This document shows positions 54,410-63,603 of a stretch of 64,000 nt of DNA, in pieces. The stretch is taken from assembly GCF_000949475.1 (NCBI RefSeq), contig NZ_JRHC01000003.1, forward strand, positions 186,001-250,000. Reading direction: 5' to 3'. The first letter of the stretch is position 1. Every line of letters starts with the position of its first letter. The position numbers were made by a program, and so were the translations under genes. The DNA is from Draconibacterium sediminis (GTDB taxonomy: Bacteria; Bacteroidota; Bacteroidia; Bacteroidales; Prolixibacteraceae). Under the pieces are notes generated by a model. The model did no database searches. It worked only from the letters and a program-made list of their open reading frames with translations, and was not told the DNA's origin.

Positions 54410-56104
54410 ATGAAAAATATATTAAAAATATTCGTAATGTTTATAGCGGTATTTTTGCTTAGCAATTGTACCGATGATTTTAACGAAATCAATACAAAAC
54501 CGGATTCATTTACGGTTGATGAGGTGAGTGCGAAATACTTTTTAACTACTCCTCAGTATCGTTTATATGCACCCGATCGTTATCCATATTGGCGTGCACA
54601 CTTAATCCATGCCGACCGATATTCAGGTCAGGTATGTTTCGGACACAGTAGCAGTTGGTGGTCGGATGAATTAGGATATTCATATAGCAGCGGTTACACA
54701 GATGCATCATGGGATTGGTTATCGGGTTATGTAGGTGGCTTGGATAATTTTATGAAACTTACCGCTGTTGGTGGCGAGTTTGAGAATGAATACATGTATG
54801 CAGTAGGCCAAATCATTAAAGGTTTGTATTTCCAGATGTTTACCGATGTGTTCGGTATGATTCCTTACTCGGAAGCGACAAATCCTGATATAGTTCTACC
54901 AAAGTTTGATGAGCAGAGTGATATTTACGCGGGAATTATTGCCGAATTGGATGAAGCAATGGCTACAATTGGCGATGCAACTGCAACCGGTGTTGCTGTT
55001 GACGATATTGGCGATAACGACTTATATTGTGGTGGCGACCTGCAAAAATGGAAACGTTTGGCAAATACTTTAAAGCTTCGTATTGCAATGCGCGCTTATG
55101 GTGCTGCAGGAGCCGGTTTTGCGGAAAGTGCTATTTCTTCAGCATTGAATTCAGATTTGCTTGATGGCGAAAACGACAATATTTTAATGGAGAAAGACGA
55201 AGAGATTTCGCAGTGGGGTAGCGCTTGTTACGGCGACGTTTGGTATAACTTTGGTGCCGGTTCAGACTGGACAATGAGTAAAACCATGATCGACCTGTTG
55301 CGCGATAACAACGACCCTCGTTTAGCTATTTATGCACAACCCGCAGTTGGAGGAACTCAAACGCTTGAGAAACCAACTGAAGGATCAGAAGTGGAGAATT
55401 TTCAAAAACGTGTAGACTTTATTTTGGATGTGCTTACCGATGCAGGAGTTGATTACACAACAACTATTCTTGAAGACGGTAGTATTGAAGTAACTATGCC
55501 TGAAAATATGTACTATGTAGGGCAGCCAACCCGCTTAAACGGAAAAATGCATCCTTTTACACGTTACAACTTCTTCTCTAAACCGGCAGAAGTGGTGATC
55601 AACAAGAAGAACAACGGCGAAATTCGTGCTGAGTTGATAATGTCTTCAGCTGAATCATATTTCTTGCAAGCTGAAGCTGCTGTAAAAGGAATGGGTACCG
55701 GAAGTGCTCAGGATTTATATCAGGAAGGTATTCGCCAAGCCATGAAATTATGGGGTGTTAGCGATGCCGATATCGATACTTACTTAGCCAACGAGGATAT
55801 GGCAATGTTAACCGGCACGGAAGAGGAAATGCTGGAGAAAATTGCATCACAACGTTGGATTGCCACATTTACCGATGGCTTTGAAGCATGGGCGATTGTT
55901 CGCGATATGGGATACCCTGCTGAACTTGCAGCGGGTGTTCAGGATGGTGACATTTTTGGTCTTGGTGACATTAACGGAAATTACCCTGCACGTATGCGTT
56001 ATGGTAATAGTGTTATTAATACCAACGGTGCCAAATATAATGAGGCAGTTGCTATTCAAGGACCTGATGTACAAAACACAAAATTATGGTGGGCAAAACA
56101 GTAA
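54410..56104 (+). CDS. SusD/RagB-like lipoprotein (second locus)
   Basis: 564 residues, lipobox LLSNC (Cys20) followed by TDDFNEINTKPDSF. The rest fits the SusD-like_2 branch, with GQIIKGLYFQMFTDVFGMIPYSEA near 140-165, WKRLANTLKLRIAMRAYG near 212-229, and SAESYFLQAEAAVKG near 405-420. It forms the outer-membrane lid of the partner SusC. No SusE/F-position gene or hydrolase follows on this strand. Two hairpin terminators lie just past the stop. Confidence 0.92.
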   Translation: MKNILKIFVMFIAVFLLSNCTDDFNEINTKPDSFTVDEVSAKYFLTTPQYRLYAPDRYPYWRAHLIHADRYSGQVCFGHSSSWWSDELGYSYSSGYTDASWDWLSGYVGGLDNFMKLTAVGGEFENEYMYAVGQIIKGLYFQMFTDVFGMIPYSEATNPDIVLPKFDEQSDIYAGIIAELDEAMATIGDATATGVAVDDIGDNDLYCGGDLQKWKRLANTLKLRIAMRAYGAAGAGFAESAISSALNSDLLDGENDNILMEKDEEISQWGSACYGDVWYNFGAGSDWTMSKTMIDLLRDNNDPRLAIYAQPAVGGTQTLEKPTEGSEVENFQKRVDFILDVLTDAGVDYTTTILEDGSIEVTMPENMYYVGQPTRLNGKMHPFTRYNFFSKPAEVVINKKNNGEIRAELIMSSAESYFLQAEAAVKGMGTGSAQDLYQEGIRQAMKLWGVSDADIDTYLANEDMAMLTGTEEEMLEKIASQRWIATFTDGFEAWAIVRDMGYPAELAAGVQDGDIFGLGDINGNYPARMRYGNSVINTNGAKYNEAVAIQGPDVQNTKLWWAKQ

Positions 56105-56146
56105 CAAGACTGTTTTTTCTACTGATTAAATAGTTTGGTTAGGTTA

Positions 56147-56182
56147 AACCGTCCTTCATTTATTTGAACGGCGGTTTTTTTT
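56147..56182 (+). terminator. Terminator of the ROK-SusC-SusD operon
   Basis: AACCGTCCTTC (56147-56157) pairs with GAACGGCGGTT (56166-56176) with one mismatch and one G-U, followed by eight Ts. Confidence 0.75.
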
Positions 56183-56268
56183 GTTTAACGATTAAGGGTA
56201 TTTCTGCCGTTGGTTGTCTGGAACAAAACAAAGGTTAGTTTTTATCATAGATAAAGCGTTTGATTAGT

Positions 56269-56298
56269 AAACCGCCGGTGAAAATATCGGCGGTTTTT
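56269..56298 (+). terminator. Second, back-up terminator hairpin
   Basis: AAACCGCCG (56269-56277) and CGGCGGTTT (56288-56296) form a perfect 9-bp stem with TTTTT, in the convergent gap before the GH109-type gene. Confidence 0.7.
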
Positions 56299-56383
56299 CA
56301 ATTGGAACGAAATTTGCAGGAAACAATCGAACAACAGAAAACAGTTCAATCCTATTGCAAAGAGTAATAGAGTGAGTAAAAAA

Positions 56384-56409
56384 GAAAGGGCAGTAATTAC
56401 TGCCCTTTC
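56384..56409 (-). terminator. Terminator of the GH109-type gene
   Basis: A 26-bp perfect palindrome around GGGCAGTAATTACTGCCC, followed on the minus strand by TTTCTTTTTT, 22 nt after the stop of the oxidoreductase-fold gene. Confidence 0.8.
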
Positions 56410-56430
56410 GAATGTATGGTAGGTTCTGTT

Positions 56431-57915
56431 TTAAACATCAAGTTGCCCTTCGGCGTTCGCATTCGACAGGTTTCTTACTTTGGTGGTTCCGCCACCTGCC
56501 AAAGTAAGTTCAACCGGCTTATTGGTTTTCCAGGCTCCGCGTGTAAAATCGGGCACTTCAATTGGTGCCGATCCGTTGGCAATCGACCACTCGCTAAGCG
56601 GAGTTATCGAACTCCACGCTGCCGCATCGTAAACATCCATATCAACCGGAAGGCCGTTGCGCAAACAATCAATCAGGCGCCAGTCCATAATAAAATCCAT
56701 TCCGCCGTGGCCGCCAACTTGTTTGGCCATTTCGCCAACACGTTTTATAATTTCAGGTTCGTATTTTTCACGAAGTTCTTTCATGCCAGCTTCATCAACC
56801 ACATCATGACCAAAAGCAATGTGTTGAAGTGGCCATTTTTGGGCAAAACATTTTGTCCCGCTCAACATATGAATACGCGAGTAGGGACGTGGGGAAGAAA
56901 CATCGTGCTGAATAAGAATAGTGCGACCTTTATTGGTGCGAATCATTTGCATATCCATGTTGCCGCGCATGTCCATTCCTATAAATTTTTCGAAAAACGG
57001 ATCTTCCTTGGCTTTTTCTTCAATGCGGTTTTTCAGCGTAAAATCGTCAGAGATCATCGCTGTCAGGTAATCCATTTTGTCGCCACGGTTAATATTCATT
57101 GCCTGGCAAATTGGTCCCAGTCCATGCGTTGGGTAGACATTCGCTTTACGTTGATTTTCGTACAAACGCCACATTTTGGTGTAGGCTCCGTCAGTCATCT
57201 TTTCATCTTGTGGCTTGTTAAAATGCCAGTAATCCAAATCATGGATATAAGCACCTTCACCATGAATTAAATCGCCAAAAACACCCTGGCGAACCATGTT
57301 TAGCGTAAGTAATTCAAAAAAGTCGTAACAGCAGTTTTCCAGAATCACACAGTGTTTTTTTGTACGCTCCGAAGTTTCCACCATTTGCCAGCACTCGTCC
57401 ATGGTTTTAGCAGCGGATACTTCAAGCGCTGCATGTGCTCCGCCTTCCATGGCAGCCAATCCTACAGGTACGTGCCATTCCCACGGAGTGGCGGTGTAAA
57501 CGAGGTCGCAAAGGCCACTGTCGCAAAGTTTTTTAAATTCGTTTTCGTCGCCAACAAACTCTTTGGCTTTTGGTAAGCCGGCGTCGCTAAGTATTTTCTG
57601 AGCGCCATCAACAGCAGCCTGGCGAATATCGCACAAAGCTGTTATTTCAACGCCCTCAATATAGGTCATTCGTTTTACGGCACCCGAGCCGCGATCACCA
57701 ATACCCACAAATCCAACACGCACTTTATCGAGTTTTGGTGCGGCATAACCACACATATTAAACTGTTGCGGATTGTTGTTTACGGCTGCATCTTTTATAA
57801 ACTGCATGGCCGATGGCTCTGCCTGTGGCTGACTGCATGATGTTAGCCCGCCGGCTGCAATTCCTGCTCCAACTGCACCGGTTACTTTAAAGAAATCTCT
57901 GCGGTTTGTTTTCAT
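56431..57915 (-). CDS. Gfo/Idh/MocA-fold enzyme, glycoside hydrolase family 109 type
   Basis: 494 residues. A Tat signal (RRDFFKVTGAVGAGIAAGG) ends in a lipobox (LTSC), so it is exported folded and probably lipid-anchored. The Rossmann motif is VRVGFVGIGDRGSGAVK-like (VGFVGIGDRGSG), followed by YTATPWEWHVPVGLAAMEGG and the GH109-like segments GGHGGMDFIMDWRLIDCLRNG and DVYDAAAWSSITPLSEWS. GH109 enzymes cleave alpha-N-acetylgalactosamine with bound NAD(+). Whether this one has that activity cannot be read from sequence; other family members are dehydrogenases. It is convergent with the second SusCD operon. Confidence 0.85.
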   Translation of the reverse strand: MKTNRRDFFKVTGAVGAGIAAGGLTSCSQPQAEPSAMQFIKDAAVNNNPQQFNMCGYAAPKLDKVRVGFVGIGDRGSGAVKRMTYIEGVEITALCDIRQAAVDGAQKILSDAGLPKAKEFVGDENEFKKLCDSGLCDLVYTATPWEWHVPVGLAAMEGGAHAALEVSAAKTMDECWQMVETSERTKKHCVILENCCYDFFELLTLNMVRQGVFGDLIHGEGAYIHDLDYWHFNKPQDEKMTDGAYTKMWRLYENQRKANVYPTHGLGPICQAMNINRGDKMDYLTAMISDDFTLKNRIEEKAKEDPFFEKFIGMDMRGNMDMQMIRTNKGRTILIQHDVSSPRPYSRIHMLSGTKCFAQKWPLQHIAFGHDVVDEAGMKELREKYEPEIIKRVGEMAKQVGGHGGMDFIMDWRLIDCLRNGLPVDMDVYDAAAWSSITPLSEWSIANGSAPIEVPDFTRGAWKTNKPVELTLAGGGTTKVRNLSNANAEGQLDV

Positions 57916-58127
57916 TTTAGTTTCGACTTGTATATTAGTTTTGAAAAAATTACTAAAGATGTTTAAAAGAAAATAAAAATATAATAAAAGACAAGAAGAA
58001 CAATCAGAAAGGTGAGGCGATTATAAAATCATTCCTTTTTTACTTATATTCGACAACGTATTTCTGTACCAGATCAAAAATATGTTTTATTTGAATTACT
58101 CGCTTAGTCTAACTAAAATCAATTAAC

Positions 58128-59465
58128 ATGAAACGTTTTCTGTTTTTATGCGCATTCTTAACTGCTTTATTAGTGTCGGAGGCGCAGGAAAGTGTAACCA
58201 AACAGGGTTGGAATTTTGGGGCATTGCCGGCCATTACTTTCGATACCGACCTTGGATTTCAGTACGGAGGTTTGGTAAATCTTTACCATTATGGCGACGG
58301 AAGCCGCTATCCCAAGTACGATCACAGCATTTATCTCGAAGTGTCGCGATTTACAAAAGGAAGCGGGATTAACCGTTTTAATTACGATTCGGATAAACTG
58401 ATTCCCGGACTGCAAACATCGGTTGATATTAGTTACCTGAGCGACCGCGCCTACGATTTTTATGGCTTTAACGGTTACGATGCCGTTGTAAACAAAGACT
58501 GGTATGATGATGAAGCAGCGGATTACAGAACCCGGATGTTTTACAAATACGACCGCAAACTATTTCGTTTTAAAGTTGATTTGCGCGGAGACCTGGCCGG
58601 AGAAAAGTTTGACTGGGTTGGTGGTTTTAACCTCCTGAATTTTAAACTTGGCTACGTTGATATTGAGAAGCTGAATAAAAATAAGGACGATGAAGATATG
58701 CTTCCGCCACATGACGAGGCCCCGGGGCTGTATGAAATATACCGGGATTGGGGAATTATTTCGGATGAAGATGCCGATGGTGGTTTTGTGCCAACGGTAA
58801 AAGCCGGTATTGTTTACGATACCCGCGATAATATACCTAACCCGATGAAAGGAATGTGGACCGAAGCCGTTTTACTGGCTTCACCCGAGTTTTTGGGAGG
58901 TGAGCATAGTTTTACCAAATTATCGCTTATTCACCGCCAGTATTTTACCCTGATTCCTGATGATCTTTCTTTTGCTTACCGCCTGGCTTACCAGACAACG
59001 CTTACCGGAGATGTGCCTTTTTACTACCAAACACAATTGATTACTTCGGTAATGAAAAGTTCCACTTCCGAGGGATTGGGAGGAGCCAATTCATTACGCG
59101 GAATATTACGAAACCGGGTTGTTGGCGATGCTGTATTTTTAGGAAATGTTGAGGCGCGCTGGAAATTTGCCCGTTTTCAGTTTATGAACAACAACTTTTA
59201 TATGGGCCTAAATGCTTTTGCTGATTTTGGCCGTGTTACCAATAAAATTGATGTTGATAAGAGTAACATAATTGTTTCGGCCATTTATCCGAGTCCTTTA
59301 GATAGTTATTTCGATAACGGTGCCGAAGCCATGCACTATTCATTTGGTTTAGGTCTGCGTGCGGCAATGAACGAAAACTTTATTATTCGTTGCGATTACG
59401 GTATGGCTGCCGATGAACGAGATGGCGATTCAGGTATTTACATCGGCTTGAACTACTTATTTTAA
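58128..59465 (+). CDS. BamA/TamA-like outer membrane barrel protein without POTRA region
   Basis: 445 residues with a signal peptide (about 1-18, LLVSEAQ). Nearly the whole mature protein is a predicted beta-barrel of the Omp85/surface-antigen type, with KAGIVYDTRDNIPNPMKGMW near 225-245. The loop-6-like GGANSLRGILRNRVVGDA lies near 320-337 and the tail is YIGLNYLF. No POTRA domain is present, so it is not a complete BamA and may be a substrate-specific insertase or porin. It stands alone between divergent and parallel units. Confidence 0.8.
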   Translation: MKRFLFLCAFLTALLVSEAQESVTKQGWNFGALPAITFDTDLGFQYGGLVNLYHYGDGSRYPKYDHSIYLEVSRFTKGSGINRFNYDSDKLIPGLQTSVDISYLSDRAYDFYGFNGYDAVVNKDWYDDEAADYRTRMFYKYDRKLFRFKVDLRGDLAGEKFDWVGGFNLLNFKLGYVDIEKLNKNKDDEDMLPPHDEAPGLYEIYRDWGIISDEDADGGFVPTVKAGIVYDTRDNIPNPMKGMWTEAVLLASPEFLGGEHSFTKLSLIHRQYFTLIPDDLSFAYRLAYQTTLTGDVPFYYQTQLITSVMKSSTSEGLGGANSLRGILRNRVVGDAVFLGNVEARWKFARFQFMNNNFYMGLNAFADFGRVTNKIDVDKSNIIVSAIYPSPLDSYFDNGAEAMHYSFGLGLRAAMNENFIIRCDYGMAADERDGDSGIYIGLNYLF

Positions 59466-59509
59466 TCGTTTCTGCAGGTTTTCATTTTGCTGCTGAAAGG
59501 TGGTTTTTT

Positions 59510-59545
59510 ATCTCAACGACAAAAAGCCACATCTCAACGAAAAAA
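59510..59545. promoter_or_regulatory. Direct repeat, likely LytTR regulator binding site
   Basis: ATCTCAACGACAAAA (59510-59524) and ATCTCAACGAAAAAA (59531-59545) match at 14 of 15 positions, with starts exactly 21 nt apart, two helical turns. That spacing is the signature of LytTR-domain binding sites. They end 4 nt before the -33 box of the operon that encodes a LytTR regulator. Confidence 0.55.
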
Positions 59546-59549
59546 TTCT

Positions 59550-59577
59550 TTTGCACGGTTAAAGTCCTGTAAATTTG
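59550..59577 (+). promoter_or_regulatory. Promoter of the lipoprotein-kinase-regulator operon
   Basis: TTTG (59550-59553), 16 nt spacer, TAAATTTG (59570-59577), a full -7 match and an acceptable -33. The expected start near 59584 leaves an 18-nt leader before the ATG at 59602. Confidence 0.5.
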
Positions 59578-59601
59578 AGTAAGAATTTAAAAACAATCAA
59601 A

Positions 59602-60237
59602 ATGAAAACACGTAATGTTCTGCTCATTGCAATAATTACTCTTCTGTTGTCGGGGTGTGTGGTTTACTCGTTTTACCCTTTGTATACCGAAAGTGATCTG
59701 TTTGAAAACGATTTGCTGTTGGGCGAATGGTTTGAAGACGATGATAACGATGTTGTTTTTAGTGGTTCTGACGATTCGTGGAATTTCACCCATCCGTTTG
59801 TTGGAGATATAAAAGACAGTATACGCGACAAAAAAAGCTACGTTCTTAGCCTTACTTCAAGCGAGAATGGCATTGTGAAAGAATCGAAATTTGCAGTGCA
59901 CGTGATTAAACTGGCCGATGAATATTTCCTGGATTTTTACATTGAAGATTACGGTGACGACGATAACATTACCTTAGCCGACCTGCACCTGGTGCCGGTA
60001 CATACTTTTGCCAAACTATCCGTTTCCGACGATAAACTCGAAATCCGTTGGTTTGATCCGGAGTGGTTGGAAGATTTGATTAAGGAAAACAAGATTAGAA
60101 TTCATCATGAAGACAACGGCGATTATATTTTACTCACCGCCAAACCTAAGGAATTGCAAAAATTTGTAAGCAAATATGTGGATTCGGAAGAGGCTTTTGA
60201 AGATGGATTAGAAGTAGTGTTGTTTCGGAAAAAATGA
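59602..60237 (+). CDS. Lipoprotein of unknown function upstream of a LytS-type kinase
   Basis: About 211 residues from the ATG at 59602, with lipobox LLLSGC at about 14-19 followed by VVYSFYPLYTESDLFEND. The mature part is acidic and strand-rich (LLGEWFEDDDNDVVF, YFLDFYIEDYGDDDNITLADLH) with no known motif. It overlaps the kinase gene by 4 nt (ATGA), so the two are translationally coupled. It may sense or transmit an envelope signal to the kinase; this is inferred from coupling only. Confidence 0.7.
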   Translation: MKTRNVLLIAIITLLLSGCVVYSFYPLYTESDLFENDLLLGEWFEDDDNDVVFSGSDDSWNFTHPFVGDIKDSIRDKKSYVLSLTSSENGIVKESKFAVHVIKLADEYFLDFYIEDYGDDDNITLADLHLVPVHTFAKLSVSDDKLEIRWFDPEWLEDLIKENKIRIHHEDNGDYILLTAKPKELQKFVSKYVDSEEAFEDGLEVVLFRKK

Positions 60238-61265
60238 ACAGCTACTTAAAAATCACACTTGGGCGGCTCATAAAAAACAGGGTGTTACAACATATCCTGT
60301 TTTGGTGTTTATCGTTTTTAATACTGATGAATGTGTTAAAAGTGTCGGCCGAAGTTAAACAGATCGATGTCATTTACACGGCTGTTTTCCACCTGCCCAT
60401 TGTTTGTGTGGTTTACCTGAATTTAAAACTGCTTTTTCCGCTACTTTGGGAGCGTGGCAAATATTTTGGCTACGCTGCCGCTGTAATTGCCGCAGTTGTT
60501 TTGGGGGCAGGTTTTTACCTGCTTTTATTCGATAACCTGATCGATCACATTTTCAAAGGTTACTATTTTATTGCCTACTACAGCTTTTGGGATATTTCGC
60601 TGTTCTTTGCCATTTACCTGTTTATCTCCGGTTTATTACACCTGGCGCGCGGATATTTTCGTGCAGAAGAACTGGAAAAGGAAAAATCGCAGGCCGAGTT
60701 AAAAGCTTTGAAATCGCAGATCAACCCGCATTTTCTTTTTAATTCGCTGAACAGTATTTACAGCATGGCCCGAAAAGAAGCGAAAGAAGTGCCGGAAAAA
60801 ATCGTTCAGCTCAGCGATTTAATGCGTCACATTATTTACGAATCGGATGCAGATTTTATAGCCCTGGAAAAAGAAGTGGAAATGCTGCAAAATTATATCG
60901 ATATGCAGAACCTTCGGTCAAGGGAAAACAAAATTGTATTCAATACCATTGGTGAGATAAAAGGAAAGAAGATAGCACCCCTGTTGTTTCTCCCTTTTGT
61001 TGAGAACAGCTTTAAACACGGAATGAAAGGTGGGGCCGATAATGCTTTTGTAAACATTAAGATTGAAGTAGTGGGGAAGGTTCTTCACTTCGAGGTTGAA
61101 AACAGTAAAGGACAGGCAAACGATCCACTTTTGGACAAATACCATGGCATTGGAATCGACAATGTGAAAAAACGCCTGGAAATGATCTATCCCAATCAAC
61201 ACCAGCTGATGATTTCGGACAACGAAGAAACATTTAAAGTACTTTTACAGGTGCATTTGAACTAA
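60234..61265 (+). CDS. LytS-type sensor histidine kinase
   Basis: 343 residues. Four membrane helices cover about 15-135, with little periplasmic sequence, so it probably senses within the membrane or through a partner. The His_kinase domain has the phosphorylated His166 in KSQINPHFLFNSLNSIYSM. The ATP-binding part has LLFLPFVENSFKHGMKGG and GIGIDNVKKRLEMIY. It should phosphorylate the LytTR regulator encoded 6 nt downstream. The start overlaps the lipoprotein stop. Confidence 0.93.
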   Translation: MNSYLKITLGRLIKNRVLQHILFWCLSFLILMNVLKVSAEVKQIDVIYTAVFHLPIVCVVYLNLKLLFPLLWERGKYFGYAAAVIAAVVLGAGFYLLLFDNLIDHIFKGYYFIAYYSFWDISLFFAIYLFISGLLHLARGYFRAEELEKEKSQAELKALKSQINPHFLFNSLNSIYSMARKEAKEVPEKIVQLSDLMRHIIYESDADFIALEKEVEMLQNYIDMQNLRSRENKIVFNTIGEIKGKKIAPLLFLPFVENSFKHGMKGGADNAFVNIKIEVVGKVLHFEVENSKGQANDPLLDKYHGIGIDNVKKRLEMIYPNQHQLMISDNEETFKVLLQVHLN

Positions 61266-61271
61266 TTGGTC

Positions 61272-61967
61272 ATGGCAAAAACAAAAACCTTAAACTGTAT
61301 TATTGTCGACGATGAGCCTTTATCGCAGGATGTGATCCGCGATTTTGTTGAGGCCTGTCCGGAACTGGAACTTGCAGGCGTTTGTAACGATGCATTGGAA
61401 GCCGGTCAGTTGTTAAAAGAGAAACACATTGACTTATTGTTTTTAGATATAAACATGCCCAAATTAAGCGGAATCGGTTTTGTGAAAAGTTTAAAAGAAC
61501 CACCGCTGTTTATTTTGGTTACTGCCTATCCCGAATTTGCTTTGGAAGGTTTTGAGGTTGATGCGGTGGACTATTTACTAAAACCGGTTTCGTTCGAACG
61601 GTTCCGAACGGCGGTGAACCGGGCACTCGAACGTTTTTCTTCACGCACAGAGAACATCGGGCAACATTTAATGGTACGTGCCAATAAAAAGGATTACCGG
61701 CTTAATTTCGACGAAATAATTTACCTGGAAGCGCAGGGTGATTATGTACGTTTTGTTACCGAAACACAATCGTTATTGGTACACGGACGGTTTAAGGATT
61801 TTATTGAGCAATTACCGGAAAACCGATTCGCCCGCATTCATAAATCGTATGTGGTTTCAATTGCCAAAGTGGTTTATCTGGAGGGGAACAGTGTAAAACT
61901 CGCCGATGTAAAACTGCCGGTTAGTTTAAGTTTTAAAGAGGCGTTTGTATCAAAACTAAACGCATAA
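61272..61967 (+). CDS. LytTR-family response regulator
   Basis: About 231 residues from the ATG at 61272. The receiver domain (about 5-120) has IIVDDEPLS and phosphorylation Asp59 in LLFLDINMP. The LytTR DNA-binding domain (about 135-231) has YLEAQGDYVRFVTE and RFARIHKSYVVSIAKV. It likely activates its own operon through the direct repeat at 59510-59545. A TTG two codons upstream is a weaker start. Confidence 0.93.
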   Translation: MAKTKTLNCIIVDDEPLSQDVIRDFVEACPELELAGVCNDALEAGQLLKEKHIDLLFLDINMPKLSGIGFVKSLKEPPLFILVTAYPEFALEGFEVDAVDYLLKPVSFERFRTAVNRALERFSSRTENIGQHLMVRANKKDYRLNFDEIIYLEAQGDYVRFVTETQSLLVHGRFKDFIEQLPENRFARIHKSYVVSIAKVVYLEGNSVKLADVKLPVSLSFKEAFVSKLNA

Positions 61968-61968
61968 A

Positions 61969-61999
61969 AAAAGACACAAACCAATAGGAATGTGTCTTT
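61969..61999 (-). terminator. Terminator of the OmpP1/FadL gene
   Basis: AAAGACACA (61970-61978) and TGTGTCTTT (61991-61999) form a 9-bp stem; on the minus strand a run of Ts follows (TTTTTTTA). It also separates the convergent response regulator gene. Confidence 0.7.
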
Positions 62000-62018
62000 C
62001 TGTAAATATCTTTTATTG

Positions 62019-63569
62019 CTAGAATTTAAATCCTAAAGTAAACATTACGTCGTGAGTTAAACCATCAAAACTGGCGGCTTCCGGTACAGGGTAGTAACCT
62101 GATGATGGCGCACTGTATGGAAGTTCGTATTCCATCATATCGGTTAAACGATAGGCAATATCAAAAGTGAAACTGCCAAAACGGTAACCTAAACCTGCTG
62201 TGTAAACACTCAATTCGTCGTTCGATTTAAATTGGTCGTTTCCTAACGAAGTGGATTTATATGCAGTTGGATAGTATTCGTAACCGGCACGCAAACTTAA
62301 GTTGTCGGTTGCACGCAGTTCGCCACCTACACGGATGTTGCCAACCGATTTGTAGGCATCCTTAATCTCCCGGTTTTCGGTAGAGAATCCGTAGCCATCG
62401 CCACCTCTTCTGAGTTTTGCCGTTGAATAATCAACATATTCGTAATCAACACTGATCAATCCTTTTTTTGCAATTACAAAAGCTCCGCTAAATGTAGCAC
62501 GAAGTGGTGTATGCAATTGATAATCGTAATTATTTAATGGTGAATATCCTGCATCATCAACTACGCCGGCATCTTCAAAATCATTTCTTGAATACATCGA
62601 TGTATGGAAGAAATCGTGCATGTCGTAGAAAGTAGGCGTGTGGATAGATGCACCCAGACGAACTTCGTTAACCGGTTTGTATATAATTCCGAATTTAAAG
62701 TTGTAACCGGTTCCTGTTGTTCTCAGGTAGCTGTCGAATTGCATATCAACAAAGTTTGGAATTACGTTCTGGTCATCCCATTCTTCGTATGTGCTCGATT
62801 CGCGGTAATAAATATCTGTCACCCCCAATGTAGCTCCCAAATAAACTTTATGGTTGAAGTTTAATCCAACGGCAAAGTTGTATTCATCTATCGCTCCTTC
62901 ACGCGAAATGCTTTTGCGTTGCGCTACCGGATGGTTCTGAATATTTTCGTCAAATGGATTAATTTGTATATCGCTTCTCCATAATTCGGCATCTTCATCA
63001 TAATACATTAAATCGGCACCCGAGTTGTTATCCGAATTGTAATAGGCCAATTCTTCGTAGTAATCGCTCCATCCTGCATTCGGATCTTCTCCATTTGCAT
63101 TTTCAATCAGGTCGTCCATAAATGAACTTGTAACTCCTGATGCTCCAAACATCGAGTTGCTGTTGAAGTCTTTCAGGCGATTGTAACCAATTCCAAGGTT
63201 AACGCTGATCAAACCAACATCGCTGCGCGAAGCCGTTGGAATAACTGTTACATAGCTCAGGTTATTTAAAGCAACGTTGTACTTGTTATCTTCCATTAAG
63301 GTATTCATATAGTTACCTTCCGTATTGCCATAAGTGAATTTTGGCGTAACGGTTAATTCCGACGATCGGTAAACTCCCAAACCGGCAGGATTAATACTGA
63401 TAGAGGTAAAATCTCCGCCTAATGCTCCAAATGCATTACCCATTGCACCGGCACGGGCGGTTCCGCTAACTTGAATGTTGGAATAACGAAGTGCATCGAG
63501 CAAGTCTTGTGCCTGCATAAAAAAGGGCATAAATAGAGCCAGTAATAGTATGCTGAAATATTTTTTCAT
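62019..63569 (-). CDS. OmpP1/FadL/TodX-family outer membrane transporter
   Basis: 516 residues, signal peptide at about 1-20 (PFFMQAQD). The opening GTARAGAMGNAFGALGGDFTSISINPAGLGVYRSSE is the N-terminal hatch and first strand of the family, which takes up hydrophobic compounds such as fatty acids. The remainder is a 14-strand-type barrel with long acidic loops, ending LTHDVMFTLGFKF. The conserved NPAG motif is intact. It follows the Ser/Arg-rich partial gene by 34 nt in the same direction and may be cotranscribed. Confidence 0.9.
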   Translation of the reverse strand: MKKYFSILLLALFMPFFMQAQDLLDALRYSNIQVSGTARAGAMGNAFGALGGDFTSISINPAGLGVYRSSELTVTPKFTYGNTEGNYMNTLMEDNKYNVALNNLSYVTVIPTASRSDVGLISVNLGIGYNRLKDFNSNSMFGASGVTSSFMDDLIENANGEDPNAGWSDYYEELAYYNSDNNSGADLMYYDEDAELWRSDIQINPFDENIQNHPVAQRKSISREGAIDEYNFAVGLNFNHKVYLGATLGVTDIYYRESSTYEEWDDQNVIPNFVDMQFDSYLRTTGTGYNFKFGIIYKPVNEVRLGASIHTPTFYDMHDFFHTSMYSRNDFEDAGVVDDAGYSPLNNYDYQLHTPLRATFSGAFVIAKKGLISVDYEYVDYSTAKLRRGGDGYGFSTENREIKDAYKSVGNIRVGGELRATDNLSLRAGYEYYPTAYKSTSLGNDQFKSNDELSVYTAGLGYRFGSFTFDIAYRLTDMMEYELPYSAPSSGYYPVPEAASFDGLTHDVMFTLGFKF

Positions 63570-63603
63570 GGCAAATAGTTTTTGTCGTTAATGATCTTTA
63601 ATA

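Noticed and set aside
56416-57270. 284-residue plus-strand frame opposite the GH109-type gene
   Set aside because: A His/Phe-rich shadow of the antisense codons; the GH109-type motifs are on the minus strand.
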